A stretch of DNA of 64,000 nucleotides, from assembly GCF_014839805.1 (NCBI RefSeq), contig NC_051142.1:15160589-15224588 (forward strand), written 5' to 3'. Positions within the stretch are counted from its first letter, which is position 1; each line of letters opens with the position of its first letter. Both the position numbers and the translations under genes were made by a program. Origin of the DNA: Manduca sexta (Eukaryota > Arthropoda > Insecta > Lepidoptera > Sphingidae). The notes under the pieces were generated by a model that saw nothing but the letters and a program-made list of their open reading frames with translations, ran no database searches and was not told the origin of the DNA. Positions 45,901 to 54,907 of the stretch are shown in pieces.

Positions 45901-46934
45901 CCTAGCGGGATGATCGCGTCGCCCGTATACGAATGGAACTTATTATCGTCTTTATTAATAGATAAATTAGACAGATAATTATCGTAAAATGACTTATTGA
46001 CGGCCGATATCTTGCTACCCGTGTCTATTTCAAACATTACTTTCTTGTTGTTTACTAGCAATTCGTAATAATATGGGCTATCTTTACAATGTTTTTTAAC
46101 GGAAATAACGTTATACAAGTCGTCACTTGAATCACTTCCTGAATCGGAATTTTTTATAATGCAATTTTGGTACCTGGACTTTCTGACTTCCTTGTCACTT
46201 TTGGTACACATCACTGATAGGTGCCCTTTACCACTGCACTTATCACACACATATGATTTATATTTACACTTGTTCGGCGCGTGAGCTCCTTTCCCGCAGC
46301 GCCAACAGGTGCGTCGGGTCAGCTGTTGCCCGGCCACTAACCGATGCATCGGCGCGGCCAGCGCAGCCGGCGTGAGTCCAGCGAGCGAGCCGCTTGCCTC
46401 CGGCGCGCCACCGGCCGCGGCCTCCACCGCATGCCGCTCGGCCGCCTCCAGCGCAAGCGCCAACTCCACCGCTTTCTTGTAATCCAACGACGGCTCAGCG
46501 AACAATCTCGAGCGCATTTCTTCGCTTCGGAGTCCAGACACGAACTGATCACGAATATTCACCTCCAGCGTAGCTTTGAAGTTACAATGAGTGGCAAGGT
46601 GTTTGAGGCTCTGCAGAAATGCGCCAATCGATTCGCCCTCTACTTGACGTCGTTGGCGAAAGGTGTGCCTCTCCGCTATTTCCGATCGCTTGGGTTCCAG
46701 ATGGCCAGCCACTAACTCGATCAATTGTTCGAACGTTTTATCTTCGGGAAAATCAGGCGCGCACAAGTCGCACATAAGTTGATAAGTCTGTGCGCCGACA
46801 TGCGTTAACAACGTGGCCACGTGTAACTCGGTTTTAATATCATTTAACAAAATGAACTGCTTCACCAACCTAACGTACGCGGACCAGTTTTTGTTTTCGT
46901 CGAAGCAAAATTCAGACAATTTACCGTATGGCAT
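42957..46934 (-). CDS. Gag-Pol polyprotein of mag-type Ty3/gypsy element
   Basis: 1325 codons from AUG at 46934 to TAG; five in-frame codons precede it back to a TTG at 46949. Residues from the AUG: Gag 1 to about 205; two CX2CX4HX4C zinc knuckles (C210-C223, C230-C243) that bind genomic RNA; aspartic protease with D304-T-G; reverse transcriptase about 430-620 with F-Q-D-D at 585-588; RNase H about 725-850 (D734, E776, D801); integrase with HHCC zinc site (H953, H956, C986, C989) and DD35E core (D1017, D1071, E1107); C-terminal basic tail. All catalytic residues are present and the frame is unbroken. Gag and Pol share one frame, so no frameshift is needed. Codons 160-200 are GC-rich and alanine-rich, unlike the AT-rich surroundings. 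No envelope gene follows. Confidence 0.96.
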   Translation of the reverse strand: MPYGKLSEFCFDENKNWSAYVRLVKQFILLNDIKTELHVATLLTHVGAQTYQLMCDLCAPDFPEDKTFEQLIELVAGHLEPKRSEIAERHTFRQRRQVEGESIGAFLQSLKHLATHCNFKATLEVNIRDQFVSGLRSEEMRSRLFAEPSLDYKKAVELALALEAAERHAVEAAAGGAPEASGSLAGLTPAALAAPMHRLVAGQQLTRRTCWRCGKGAHAPNKCKYKSYVCDKCSGKGHLSVMCTKSDKEVRKSRYQNCIIKNSDSGSDSSDDLYNVISVKKHCKDSPYYYELLVNNKKVMFEIDTGSKISAVNKSFYDNYLSNLSINKDDNKFHSYTGDAIIPLGYVNVNVRCGDVTATSLPLYVIDNGGPPLLGRRWLRKLNLTLIRLHHLSAQDDAMISQLKSEFPEVFKDGLGSCTTKIKLYLKDETPIFCKARPLPLALHSAVEHELERLQRDQVIYKVERSDYGTPIVPVIKRDGTIRICGDYKITINRVLKDFHYPLPRIEQLFAALSGGQQYSKLDLKHAYLQCILDESSQPLTAITTHVGTFVYRRAPFGLKCLPEMFQKLIEETLSGLNCNGVVAFQDDICVTGLNKSSHLSNLKTVLSRLQRAGLTIKFEKCEFFKDEVCYLGYKINKHGLHTDSNKIDAIVNAPVPQDVSQLRAALGLINYYARFIPNMSSILQPLYSLLKKGMHWKWTCACDEAFHAIKDVLSREPVLAHYDPSLPLVLAVDSSSYGLGAVLSQLYSDNTERIVCCASRTLNEAERRYSQIDKEALAIVYGVTRHHQYLYGRHFTLKTDHMALSYIFGPKKGIPQTAASRLQRYAVRLAAYDFDIKFVATERNSNADALSRLPLQNKRHDSHSDDAAFLHFVEDSFPLSHRDIAKELRKDVILCKIFGYIMSGWPENSEIENEKPYFNRKDSLHLDHGCIVWGYRIVIPRTLRSQILDELHAGHVGVVRMKQIARNYVWWPNIDADIEARARACIPCTSVLDAPPAAAPVPYVWPTSPWSRLHADFLHHDGKYYLLIIDAHSKWLEVFLMASGTTAVRVISELRKCFARFGIPKQIVTDGGPPFTSELFEKFLQRNGVKHILTAPYHPSSNGAAENAVKNVKKVLKKAALEGEDTERALCKFLLQYRNTEHTITKREPAVAMFGRTLRTRFDLLRGCTADHVEEAQKTQVRLAKTSAERQVVEGDNVLVRNYSKSNTSKWQPGIVVERTGAVTYKIQTGDTISTKHIDQILPLRKSNRFSLPGPIENDNSSMAKPEIDNLEDTSNSTPAESETKEAEPAGSNAQSIPATHERSPPRVKTYNLRPRPIRTNRDI

Positions 46935-46953
46935 TTTGTTTAAATCCAAAAAA

Positions 46954-46962
46954 TCGTCGCCA
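46954..46962 (-). other. Primer binding site, tRNA-Ser type
   Basis: One base inside the 5' LTR the sense strand reads TGGCGACGA. It is complementary to a tRNA 3' end ...TCGTCGCCA, as in insect tRNA-Ser with acceptor GACGAGG (from memory). It does not match the tRNA-Ser(AGA) genes of this window, which would need TGGCGCAGTCG. Confidence 0.7.
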
Positions 46963-46963
46963 A

Positions 46964-47102
46964 TGTAAATACGAGATGCACAATGAAACGCGGTATAGAA
47001 TGGACTGTTTTATTTATGTAACATGCCGGTAGTATTGAAAATATTATTTTACAAGTACCTACAAACACTACATATAATGAGCTATAGATAACATACATTA
47101 CA
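46964..47102 (-). promoter_or_regulatory. 5' LTR of the mag-type element
   Basis: 139 bp, identical to 42608-42746. It should carry the promoter for the element's genomic RNA. No clear TATA box at a standard position is seen, though TATA-containing stretches exist. Followed by AAAGG, the target duplication. Confidence 0.9.
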
Positions 47103-47107
47103 AAAGG

Positions 47108-47580
47108 AAGGAAGAAAAATGTTATTAGTCACTGACACAACTAACATAGAATTATTGAAAAAACAAAAAGCAAGAAATACACATTAAGACTGAGATATTT
47201 TATGACGTGTTTAGTGACATCGAACAAAATAATTTGTTTTATATCAAATAAAACAACATAAACAACAAGATACGCAACAGGTCAAAAATAGACTAAATCA
47301 TAGTGCATAAAACATTGTTGATATAACTACAACAAAAAACATAAGCCATATACAATTAAGGGCCTATTTCACGCCCGAATATAAACGCCATTCAAAGATT
47401 GAAATATACCAATATTTGTTACTAGGAATTCGCACATCGACAAGAAAATGGAAAAGTTTAATTGAAGTACCACGAAATTTATGCCGCGGAATACTATAAA
47501 TTATCTGATGGAATATTTTATAGCTAATGGTTGATAATTAGCGCTAGTATCCCCCGAGGCAATTCTTGTGCGCTCGGTAT
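47108..47580. other. No recognised gene
   Basis: AT-rich DNA; nothing supported. Confidence 0.4.
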
Positions 47581-47868
47581 TCACACCAAATACACGCCCA
47601 TGCACGGCGAGATATTTGCCGCGGCCCTAGGCACACAGTTAGTATATAACTCATGATTGTCAACACATGGCCTATGAGGGCTATGAGGACTCGCGAACAT
47701 TTCCTGGCTTTCTCTGCTCTGCCTATCATAACCTCTTATTCCTTTTTCTTCCCTAACACTTCTCTTAAGGAGGTATCCCTTCCGAACTTTTTTGCAAGCC
47801 CCTGCAGTTGCTAAGCCGGGTATTCCAGTATCCCATTCGAAGGTTTCCTCCGGTGTTGATTGCGGGAT
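47581..47868 (-). CDS. Candidate host exon, secreted cysteine-containing protein?
   Basis: A good acceptor with T-rich tract (gctattttttttgttaatcag) ends at 47869 on the minus strand. It is followed by a 95-residue open frame from ATC to TGA: acidic start (PEETFEWD), a basic segment (KKVRKGYLLKRSVREEKG) and a late Cys-rich part (CVDNHELYTNC...SPC). The C-X9-C spacing with NHELYTNC recalls the first half of trypsin-inhibitor-like domains, but the following cysteines do not fit. No partner exon or donor could be linked. Function unknown; it may be a non-coding coincidence. Confidence 0.22.
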   Translation of the reverse strand: MPQSTPEETFEWDTGIPGLATAGACKKVRKGYLLKRSVREEKGIRGYDRQSRESQEMFASPHSPHRPCVDNHELYTNCVPRAAANISPCMGVYLV

Positions 47869-49231
47869 CTGATTAACAAAAAAAATAGCACTCATAAACG
47901 TAATTAAAATATTAAAGCAAGCATGGAGACACAATCACAGGTATATAACCGACTACTATACGTATGTTTTAGGTCTATGTTAGATAAATTTGGTCTTCGA
48001 CTTAAAAATCGGAACCAGGCCCCCAATAATCACCGAGAACAGACTTCTTAAACAACATTATAACTAGATGAATGATGCAAAAACTACACGTAAAACAAAC
48101 CTTACTGCAAACATCTAAAGCGCATTAGCTTCCAACCATCTTGTTACATCAGAACTCCATTACAAGTCATCTAGAATTTCTTTGCGTAAACGAAATGTAC
48201 GAGAAATGTACGTAGTCCAATGAAATTAATAGAGACAAAAGTTTGTAAGGAACAAATTCAGGGCAGCGTTCTCTCCACACAGCAAGTTTTATCTGCTGTA
48301 AACTACCGAGATTAAGTTTCGTGAAGTTCGTCCGAGTATTGCCAGCGTGAGGATGTGGAATTTGTGAATGTAGCAACACTGTAAGGAATTCTTGGAAGTA
48401 GCTTACTAAAATCTCAAGCTTACACAAGGTAGTTTTACTGCTAGCTGCCGCTAAGTAGCAAAGTCTAAGTAATTTTGTGTTCTATCAAAATGACCGTTCG
48501 GCAGTTTTGGCAATAAAAACTTTGGATTTGTAACAGTATCTAGTTTTAATCCCATCATTAACTACCGACTAAATAATGTCCAACGCATAACATATAAAAA
48601 TATTTCAAGGGCAACACTATAAAAAAATAAGAATATTTTTTTTTACATTTACAAGGTTTCCACTGGTCTACGGTGAATCGGTTCAAATTTGTTTCAAGCT
48701 AACCTTATGGAATAAAAAAGGAATTCCAGGAACCCGTTCCCAGTCCCGCGCAACACCGGCGGCGAGTGCCGCGGGAGCGAATGGGATGGCCCCAATTTCG
48801 CGTCGCAAGTTCCACTGAATTCGTTTCATGTGTGTTTTGCTCGAATATGAATAAAACGTTACACACGCTTTGCGAATGAGTCGCAAATAGTTTATTACCT
48901 ACGTTTTTGTGATGTTAAGTTGCCTTTGTTGATGGAATTACATTTTAATATTGTTGTCGAAAACTTTTTAATGGGCAGTGTGTTTTTGTTTTGGAATTTA
49001 TGCGAAAATCCTCTTTTGAAATGCTTCTGATAAGAATGTGTGAATTCTGATATTCATACATGTACAGACTACAGATGACGTTGGCAAATTGTAAGCTTCA
49101 ACGTTTTTAAGAAATTGTATGGATTTTGGTTGCGTGTCAGCAACACGCAATTATAATTCTTAAAGATTTAACAGTTGCGTATCAGCTTTATTCCATTCAA
49201 TATAAATTCAAAATGACTGGCAAATTTGCTG
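47869..49231. other. No recognised gene (1.36 kb)
   Basis: A GC-rich islet at about 48720-48830 ('acaccggcggcgagtgccgc') stands out from AT-rich flanks. No coding or repeat assignment. Confidence 0.35.
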
Positions 49232-49470
49232 GTGTGTTATATTCGTCCGGATAGCGACCACCGTACACAAGGTGTTAGAAACCGAGATAGTAGTCCACGT
49301 GTGTGTCGCGTTCCGGGATCAGCCTGTGTATATCCGATTCCAACAGGCCGGCATAATTGTGTCGATTGCCGAGGGGTTATTATCTCTCGTCAGTCGACAT
49401 TCTATTGGGCCCCAGTCCATTTACTCTCACTCGGGTCACTTTGTAGTGCACGTGTACGAAAACATAAAAA
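49232..49470 (+). repeat. Rep-B copy 6 (sense, complete 3' end)
   Basis: 'ccggatagcgaccaccgtac', 'acaaggtgttagaaaccg', 'ttccgggatcagcctgtgta', 'aggccggcataattgtgtcg', 'ttatctctcgtcagtcgaca', 'gtgcacgtgtacgaaaac' then A-rich. Best copy for defining the 3' end. Confidence 0.75.
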
Positions 49471-49524
49471 CCCTTGAAAAAAAAAAATTCTACCATTAGC
49501 CTTATAGTCCCATATTAAAACTAT

Positions 49525-49746
49525 AATAATAATAATATAAGCCCTGTATTATATACTGGCCCACTGCTGAGCACGGGCCTCCTCTACTACTGAGAGGGAT
49601 TAGGCCTTATTCCACCACGCTGACCTAGTGCGGATTGGTAGACTTCACACACCTTTGAAATTTCTATAAAGAACTTCTCAGATTTGCAGGTTTCCTCACG
49701 ATGTTTTCCTTCACCGTTAAAGCGATCGATAAATTTACAAAAAAAT
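49525..49746 (-). mobile_element. SINE-C, 5'-truncated, with target duplication
   Basis: The direct repeat AAAACTAT lies on both sides (49517-49524, 49747-49754). It runs from the (ATA)n tail to 'ttcaccgttaaagcgatcga' and lacks the tRNA-like head: 5' truncation on insertion. Confidence 0.82.
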
Positions 49747-49754
49747 AAAACTAT

Positions 49755-50746
49755 GCTAAGGTTTAATGACCTATTTTACTACTCCCTACCACAACGGTTT
49801 CGTATCCAAAAGTCCTTCGTCAATAACCCATTACGTAAGCATGTTAACGTCATCTAACCCTGATCTTGTAATGTCCATCCATAATCGTTTACATAGACCG
49901 AGCTGACGTTAGCAATACAGCGCTTTAGTTGTTAGTGTAAACAGACCCTAAGCACACACAGTAATTAATAACTATGTAATATGTCGTTAGGGCCCTTTGC
50001 TACTATCGTCTAGTTTCAAGTATGCTTACTGACTTAGATATTTTGTTGAGTTGGAAATTCTACTGTCAATGGATGGATTGGTACGTAGTTCAGCTCCGGA
50101 GCTGGTAATGCCCTAGGAACCTTTACTCGAATAGTTGTGCTTTTGAAGTTTCACTATGAGTTGGAAATTGATGTAAAGTTAGTCTCTTAGCTGTATACTT
50201 TGGCTGTGAAACTTATGATGCTACAGACTTGGCCGTTTGTAGGTTGGCCTAGATGGCAGATAGGATCGTCATAGTGTGCCTTTTGAAGCTATAGAGTCGG
50301 GGACTTGTAAGTTGCCCTGGATAGCAGTCAGCTGGATACCAGTCAGAATCCTCAAGGCGTGCGTGCATGATACTTTGACACAAAAACAAGTCCAACAAAG
50401 TCTTGTCGAGTTGTATTAGTTACACCTGCCTACCCTTTTCAAGACACGCGTGAACTACATACATAAATCATACACTGACATACTATCTCGAAAACGTATG
50501 TAGACCCCATCCAAAAGTTCGCGATAACACAAGCGAGCCCCGAGGACAGCGGCTGAGGCATTGCCCCTCCGGGACCTCTCAAATGGACGGTTATATATCA
50601 GCCCGTGACGTCACGACTCTAATGACATTCTCTAGTTGTAGTTGCGTTTTGTCGACGTTTTATTAAGTATTTTTTAAAGTAGGCATGGGAAAATAGGACG
50701 CTCGATACATGATAGTAACCACTGCGTTTAGTATGAATATAGAATA
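49755..50746. other. No recognised gene
   Basis: A GC-richer patch at 50520-50630 ('gagccccgaggacagcggct', 'cagcccgtgacgtcacgact') is surrounded by ordinary AT-rich DNA. Not recognised. Confidence 0.35.
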
Positions 50747-51007
50747 CTAGATTTTGCTCGCGGCTTCACCCGCGTGAAGGAGTTTTCCGGGATAATTTTT
50801 TTCCGACTTACTTGATATGTATCGTTATAATATGACCAAATTACACAAAATCATTATAAATTGTAGCCTATGTGTATTCTGATGTATAACCAATATTACT
50901 AAGTTTCATGTAAATCCGTTCAGTAGTTTTTTCGTGGAAGAGGAATGAACATACATACATCCATCCATCCATCCTCACAAACTTTCGCATTTGTAATATT
51001 AGTAGGA
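50747..51007 (-). mobile_element. Non-autonomous Helitron, 261 bp
   Basis: Same subfamily as 30254-30524. The minus strand starts TCCTACTAATATTACAAATG, shares 'accaaattacacaaaatcat' and ends with hairpin 'cgcgggtgaagccgcg', then 'agcaaaatCTAG|T'. The base before the 5' TC is G rather than the usual A. Confidence 0.78.
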
Positions 51008-51146
51008 CGGTATGTATTCTACCTTGGCATTGGGTTTGATAGTTAAGAAGCCAGAATATTATTAGTTCCCCAATTCGAAAACACATCTCGGGTTTGGAAT
51101 TTGTGGCAGATATGGCGACAGTTTTTTCCCTTCCGAAAAATGACTT

Positions 51147-51215
51147 CTTCTTCAGCCTTTGGAAGTCTACTAATGAACATAGGCTTCTCCATATTTTTTT
51201 CAAAACTAACCTGTT
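51147..51215 (-). repeat. Rep-H copy 3
   Basis: 'cttcttcagcctttggaagt' and 'ctactaatgaacataggctt' match 32615-32710. Part of a non-LTR 3' end in antisense. Confidence 0.42.
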
Positions 51216-51437
51216 AGAAACGACCTGCATATATCGGCTTGCAGACTCAGCAATACATGGATGCCCTACAGGCGTGTAGTGAGTATCTGTCTAAGATAAT
51301 ATAATGAGCTTATGGAGAATTGCCTACCCACAGCCTCACCAAACCGCAAATGTTTGAAAATACCTTAGCAATACAAATAAAGCGCGCCATTAACCTGCCA
51401 TCAATAATTTCTGTTAATAAACCGCGCGGGAGTTGCC

Positions 51438-51490
51438 GGGGCGCCGCGGGGTGTGCCGGGGTGTACCGGGGTGTGCCGGGGTGTGGCGGG
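51438..51490 (+). repeat. 10-bp G-rich minisatellite (ccggggtgtg)n
   Basis: Six G-runs (five GGGG and one GGG) at exact 10-base spacing (51438, 51448, 51458, 51468, 51478, 51488). This gives strong G-quadruplex potential on the plus strand within an otherwise AT-rich region. Confidence 0.9.
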
Positions 51491-51760
51491 ACGTCACTAA
51501 AATACAATGTACGCTGTTTTACGATTTAATTCCATACGTTACACTCGAGCGAGTGTTTAAGCCGCTTAATGTAGCTTCTGGAGGTACGTTTATAGTTTTA
51601 CAACACCTACGTGGGCGGGCTATTGATGCACTGATATGTTGGTTTACAGAAAAGCATTATTTTAGTGTACGATTCTTAAGTGATTAGCCTCTGAATTTAT
51701 TTTAGTCTTCACTTTTCTTTGGTACTACTGACTATGTCATGTAAAAATTCAGCAGTGTTC
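51491..51760. other. No recognised gene
   Basis: An 84-codon plus frame (51433-51687) begins in the G-rich minisatellite and shows no family features. Confidence 0.35.
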
Positions 51761-51819
51761 GTAAGCTCAAATCAGATAATATTAAAATATCTATTTAATA
51801 TTATCTGATTTGAGGTTAC
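51761..51819. repeat. 26-bp hairpin with one mismatch
   Basis: Arms 51761-51786 and 51794-51819 ('ctcaaatcagataatattaa' and its complement) pair with a single mismatch around a 7-nt loop. Isolated; could be a foldback remnant or hairpin RNA source. Confidence 0.85.
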
Positions 51820-51984
51820 GGATCGTTTTCCACATCAATGATGCTCTCGTATACATTAATCAAGAAAAAATATGCGTTATGTATATTTTTTGCTATCTAA
51901 CGCGTTCACGATCAAAGCGTGTACTAACTTTAGTCAAATCGAAAATATTAGTTACAATACGATATTTACATGCACGCACGCACG

Positions 51985-52229
51985 TACGTAAGCACGCACA
52001 TCACGCATTTATCCCCGAAGAGGTATACAGACGCACCTACTTTTCGCCAAGTGTGATCCGTCCCATGAAGTGATAGGATGCGAGCCTATCGCCATATCGT
52101 GCAATAATTCCAGAATCCAGGCTGATACTGAAAAACCCAAATATAACTTGTCCCACCTGGGAATCTAACCTAGGAGCTCAGAGTGCTGCCGTTTCGCGCG
52201 TGCAGTACAACTACGCCACCGAGGCAGTC
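51985..52229 (-). mobile_element. SINE-D copy 5 (antisense)
   Basis: On the minus strand: 'gactgcctcggtggcgtagt', A-box-like TGGCGTAGTTG, degenerate B box 'aggttagattcccagg', 'atatggcgataggctcgca', 'cttggcgaaaagtaggtg', 'ttcggggataaatgcgtgat'. It ends 7 bp from the Helitron at 52237. Confidence 0.78.
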
Positions 52230-52236
52230 TGTACAA

Positions 52237-52981
52237 TCTATATATATAAAAATGAATTGCTGTTCGTTAGTCTCGCTAAAACTCGAGAACGGCTGAACGG
52301 ATTTATCTTATCTTTGGTCTTGAATTATTCGTGGAGGTCTAGGGAAGGTTTAAAAGGTGAGAAAAATTCGAAAAATTGCCGGGAAAATCCTCAAAACAGC
52401 ATTTTTCTATTTCCCATACAAACGTTTTCTAAATAAAATGGAGAGTCAATTTGTAATTTATTACCGCTGCATAAAGTTCAAATTCGCGTGCGCGTTGGAG
52501 GATCTAATATCGCGTTCTGAAACTCAACAAAAGTGAAAGTGAATCGCGAACGCGACAAAATTGCATAGTCTCAAAATACATAGTACATAAATAGTGGTCG
52601 GCTTCGAGAAACTCAATTTTAGCTAACTTCAGTTGTTAATATAATATATAACTCAAAGGTCACTGACAGTGATATATCAAGGAACAGCCCAAACCATTGG
52701 ACGGATCGGGCTAAGACTTTACATGCATAAAGCTACTATGACGTAGGCATCCCCTAAGAAAGGATTTTGATAAATTCTACCCTTAAGGGGATAAAATAGG
52801 GGATGAAAGTTTGTATAAATGTTCTTAGATTTTCGACTGATTGAACTGAAATTATAGATTGGGGATAAAATTAGTTTGAACCTATAAGTACCGGGAAAAT
52901 ATGTAGCAAGACTTTTATCAAACAGTGGAATTTTATCCTGGAAAACACCTTCACGCGGGCGAAGCCGCGAGCAAAAGCTAG
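52237..52981 (+). mobile_element. Non-autonomous Helitron, 745 bp
   Basis: 5' A|TCTATATATATAAAAATGAA; 3' hairpin 'cgcgggcgaagccgcg', then 'agcaaaagCTAG|T'. Terminal bases, hairpin position and lack of target duplication agree with Helitron rolling-circle transposition. Internal 'tcgagaacggctgaacggat' is typical. No Rep/helicase frame; the 78-codon frame at 52200-52436 is incidental. Confidence 0.83.
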
Positions 52982-52982
52982 T

Positions 52983-54022
52983 ATTAAATAAAAATCATAT
53001 CGAACAAGTTAGGTCGTGAGTGGTGAGTTTTAACACGCGGAACCGTCTTACGTAAAACGTACTAGTTATAAAATACAAGCGAAATAAGGAAGTTCATGTA
53101 TTTTTATTACATAATTGTTTAATTTATAATTTATTTCCTGGCACGGTCTTCAATTAGGAGAAATAAAATGGAATGGTTTGTGGTTAATAGTTCAATTTGA
53201 GCCCTAAATGGATCATTTGCATCGCTAATAATAAATATACAAAGGACTGTCGTGTTATGATTTTTTTAAATATATTAGTATGTTTTTATAAGTCTACTTG
53301 CAGCAATAAATTAAACATAATATTATGATATCTTCCCTTGTGATAAATCTATGTACATAGTAGAAACTGTAAACAGTGCAATATTTAACTCATAGAAATG
53401 AATAAGCCTCAAAAACATTAAGCAGTATAGTTATAGAACTCTGATACGCCATGCTCTACATTATGCAGCAACTAAACTAGCAAGCATAAGTATTATGAGT
53501 CAATACAGTCTCATAATACACTAATTATCGAATAATAATATTATGAAGCATTATCTTACATCAATTTTCTACAATTATGAACCTTACCCCTCTGTACATA
53601 AGATCTATAAACAAGAAAACTCGCCTCGCTGCCCCTATTTGTAAGGCTAATACATTAATAACGGCTAATGTGAACCATGAATATGAGAGAAAAAAACAAT
53701 ATTACCCGTGAACAGAAAGTTTTAATTACTTCGAGTTTGTATGAACAGTAGGCATTATGAGGCCTGGTTCACCTGCTCCAGGGCCGGATAAGGACAACAA
53801 TGGACGCTGGCCCCCATTGCATAGTAACTAATAGCTTGAGTTTGATATTGTTTGCTATGGAACGTAGTAATTATATGTGACCAATTTTTTAAAATGATAC
53901 ATGATACAAATAAAGTAGTATAGGTAAGTACTTGTTAAATTATTAAAATTTTAAATAGATTAAGACTTCGCTCAATACTACTTACTTTACACCGAATTAA
54001 GGCACCGCTTCGAGCAAATGGT
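52983..54022. other. No recognised gene (1 kb)
   Basis: AT-rich DNA; nothing supported. Confidence 0.4.
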
Positions 54023-54030
54023 CTTGAGTA

Positions 54031-54896
54031 TTTTTTTTTTTTTTTCGCGGGGAAATCACTTTAAGATCCCGCATTAGTCCAAGGAACCAAGGCGGGTATG
54101 TCGGGGTTGCCAGCACGCTATGCACGTCGGCGTACCGAATAAAACCCCGCGGTATCCATCATCGACGCATTAGAGGCGGCTCCGGGGTACCATAAGGCAT
54201 TACCTCAGATCTCTACCGGAACAACCTCTGCGGTGTACTGTGCAAACAGTCCGTCGGTACATTGAACCCGGCTAGCGTTTACAACAGCGGCGAGGATTAG
54301 CGCACTAATTCATCCCATTTCAGGACCGACTTACAGGCTCGAATGTATGTCCAATGCCCTGATGGGATCCCCATTAGTCGCCTTGTACGACAGGCAGGGG
54401 TTAACCGTGGCGATATTCTTTCAGGCCCTCGTCCACAGGGCTGTGGCGCCGGGTCAGATGTCATCACCTCGGCGCCTCCTTCTGCTTAGTTGGCGGCGGA
54501 CGGGATCCGTTCGCTCTCGATCTGACATGACACGCTCGCAGAAGAAGACCATCGCCTTCCATGATCTCCTACTGTCAACCATGGTGGCAACCAAAGTCGG
54601 CAGCGAGAGGTCTCCCCCGACGACTAAGCAGAGAGCACTGCGTTCTTCATCCCAGGCTGGACATTCTGCAAGTGTGTGCTGAGCCGTATCCTCGCGACAG
54701 TTACCACAATGATGGTACACGGCAGTCTCTTCCTTCCCAATCCGACACAGGTATGAACCAAAACAGCCGTGATCAGATAGCACCTGTGTCAGGCGGAATG
54801 TAGGTGCACCGTGACGCCTATCAATCCACTGGGCGAGGACTGGGCGCACTGCAGCAACGGTTCTCGTTCCTGCGCTTGGGCTCACCAGCCTGGGGC
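54031..54896 (-). mobile_element. 5'-truncated R1-like LINE with poly-A tail and target duplication
   Basis: Direct repeat CTTGAGTA (54023-54030 and 54897-54904, extendable by TTT) flanks a body that begins mid-ORF on the minus strand and ends in a poly-A tract (T-run at 54031-54045 on plus). That is the signature of target-primed reverse transcription with 5' truncation. About 400 bp of 3' untranslated sequence precede the tail. Confidence 0.88.
54454..54896 (-). pseudogene. C-terminal end of LINE ORF2 (R1-clade-like)
   Basis: About 147 residues open from the truncation point to TGA. The stretch RLTQVLSDHGCFGSYLCRIGK, the zinc-type cluster YHHCGNC...EDTAQHTLAECPAW and DLSLPTLVATM are characteristic of the region after reverse transcriptase in R1/I-group LINEs. 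The first cysteine of the usual CX2C pair is Tyr here. Endonuclease and reverse transcriptase are missing, so it cannot move by itself. Clade assignment is from memory of motifs. Confidence 0.82.
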
Positions 54897-54907
54897 CTTG
54901 AGTATTT

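Larger units (their letters stand above)
42608..47102 (-). mobile_element. Complete Ty3/gypsy LTR retrotransposon, mag type
   Basis: 4495 bp, flanked by the 5-bp duplication AAAGG (42603-42607 and 47103-47107). The 139-bp LTRs begin TGT and end ACA, and I see no difference between the two. Between them lie a primer binding site, one uninterrupted gag-pol frame and a polypurine tract, all in correct order on the minus strand. No env frame. Identical LTRs mean the insertion is too young to have gathered visible mutations, so the element was recently active. Short LTRs, tRNA-Ser-type priming, two Gag zinc knuckles and a fused frame fit the mag lineage first known from Bombyx mori; this lineage is inferred from features, not from a tree. 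Confidence 0.95.

Noticed and set aside
43016..46715. Several open frames opposite to gag-pol
   Set aside because: Antisense shadows of the mag gag-pol frame. None has family features, and GC-rich alanine codons explain the longest one (46344-46715).
42608..47102. Endogenous retrovirus with an envelope gene
   Set aside because: Only about 200 bp separate the end of gag-pol from the polypurine tract, with no room for env.
54347..54803. Plus-strand frames of 80-111 codons
   Set aside because: Antisense of the R1-like LINE C-terminal coding region.
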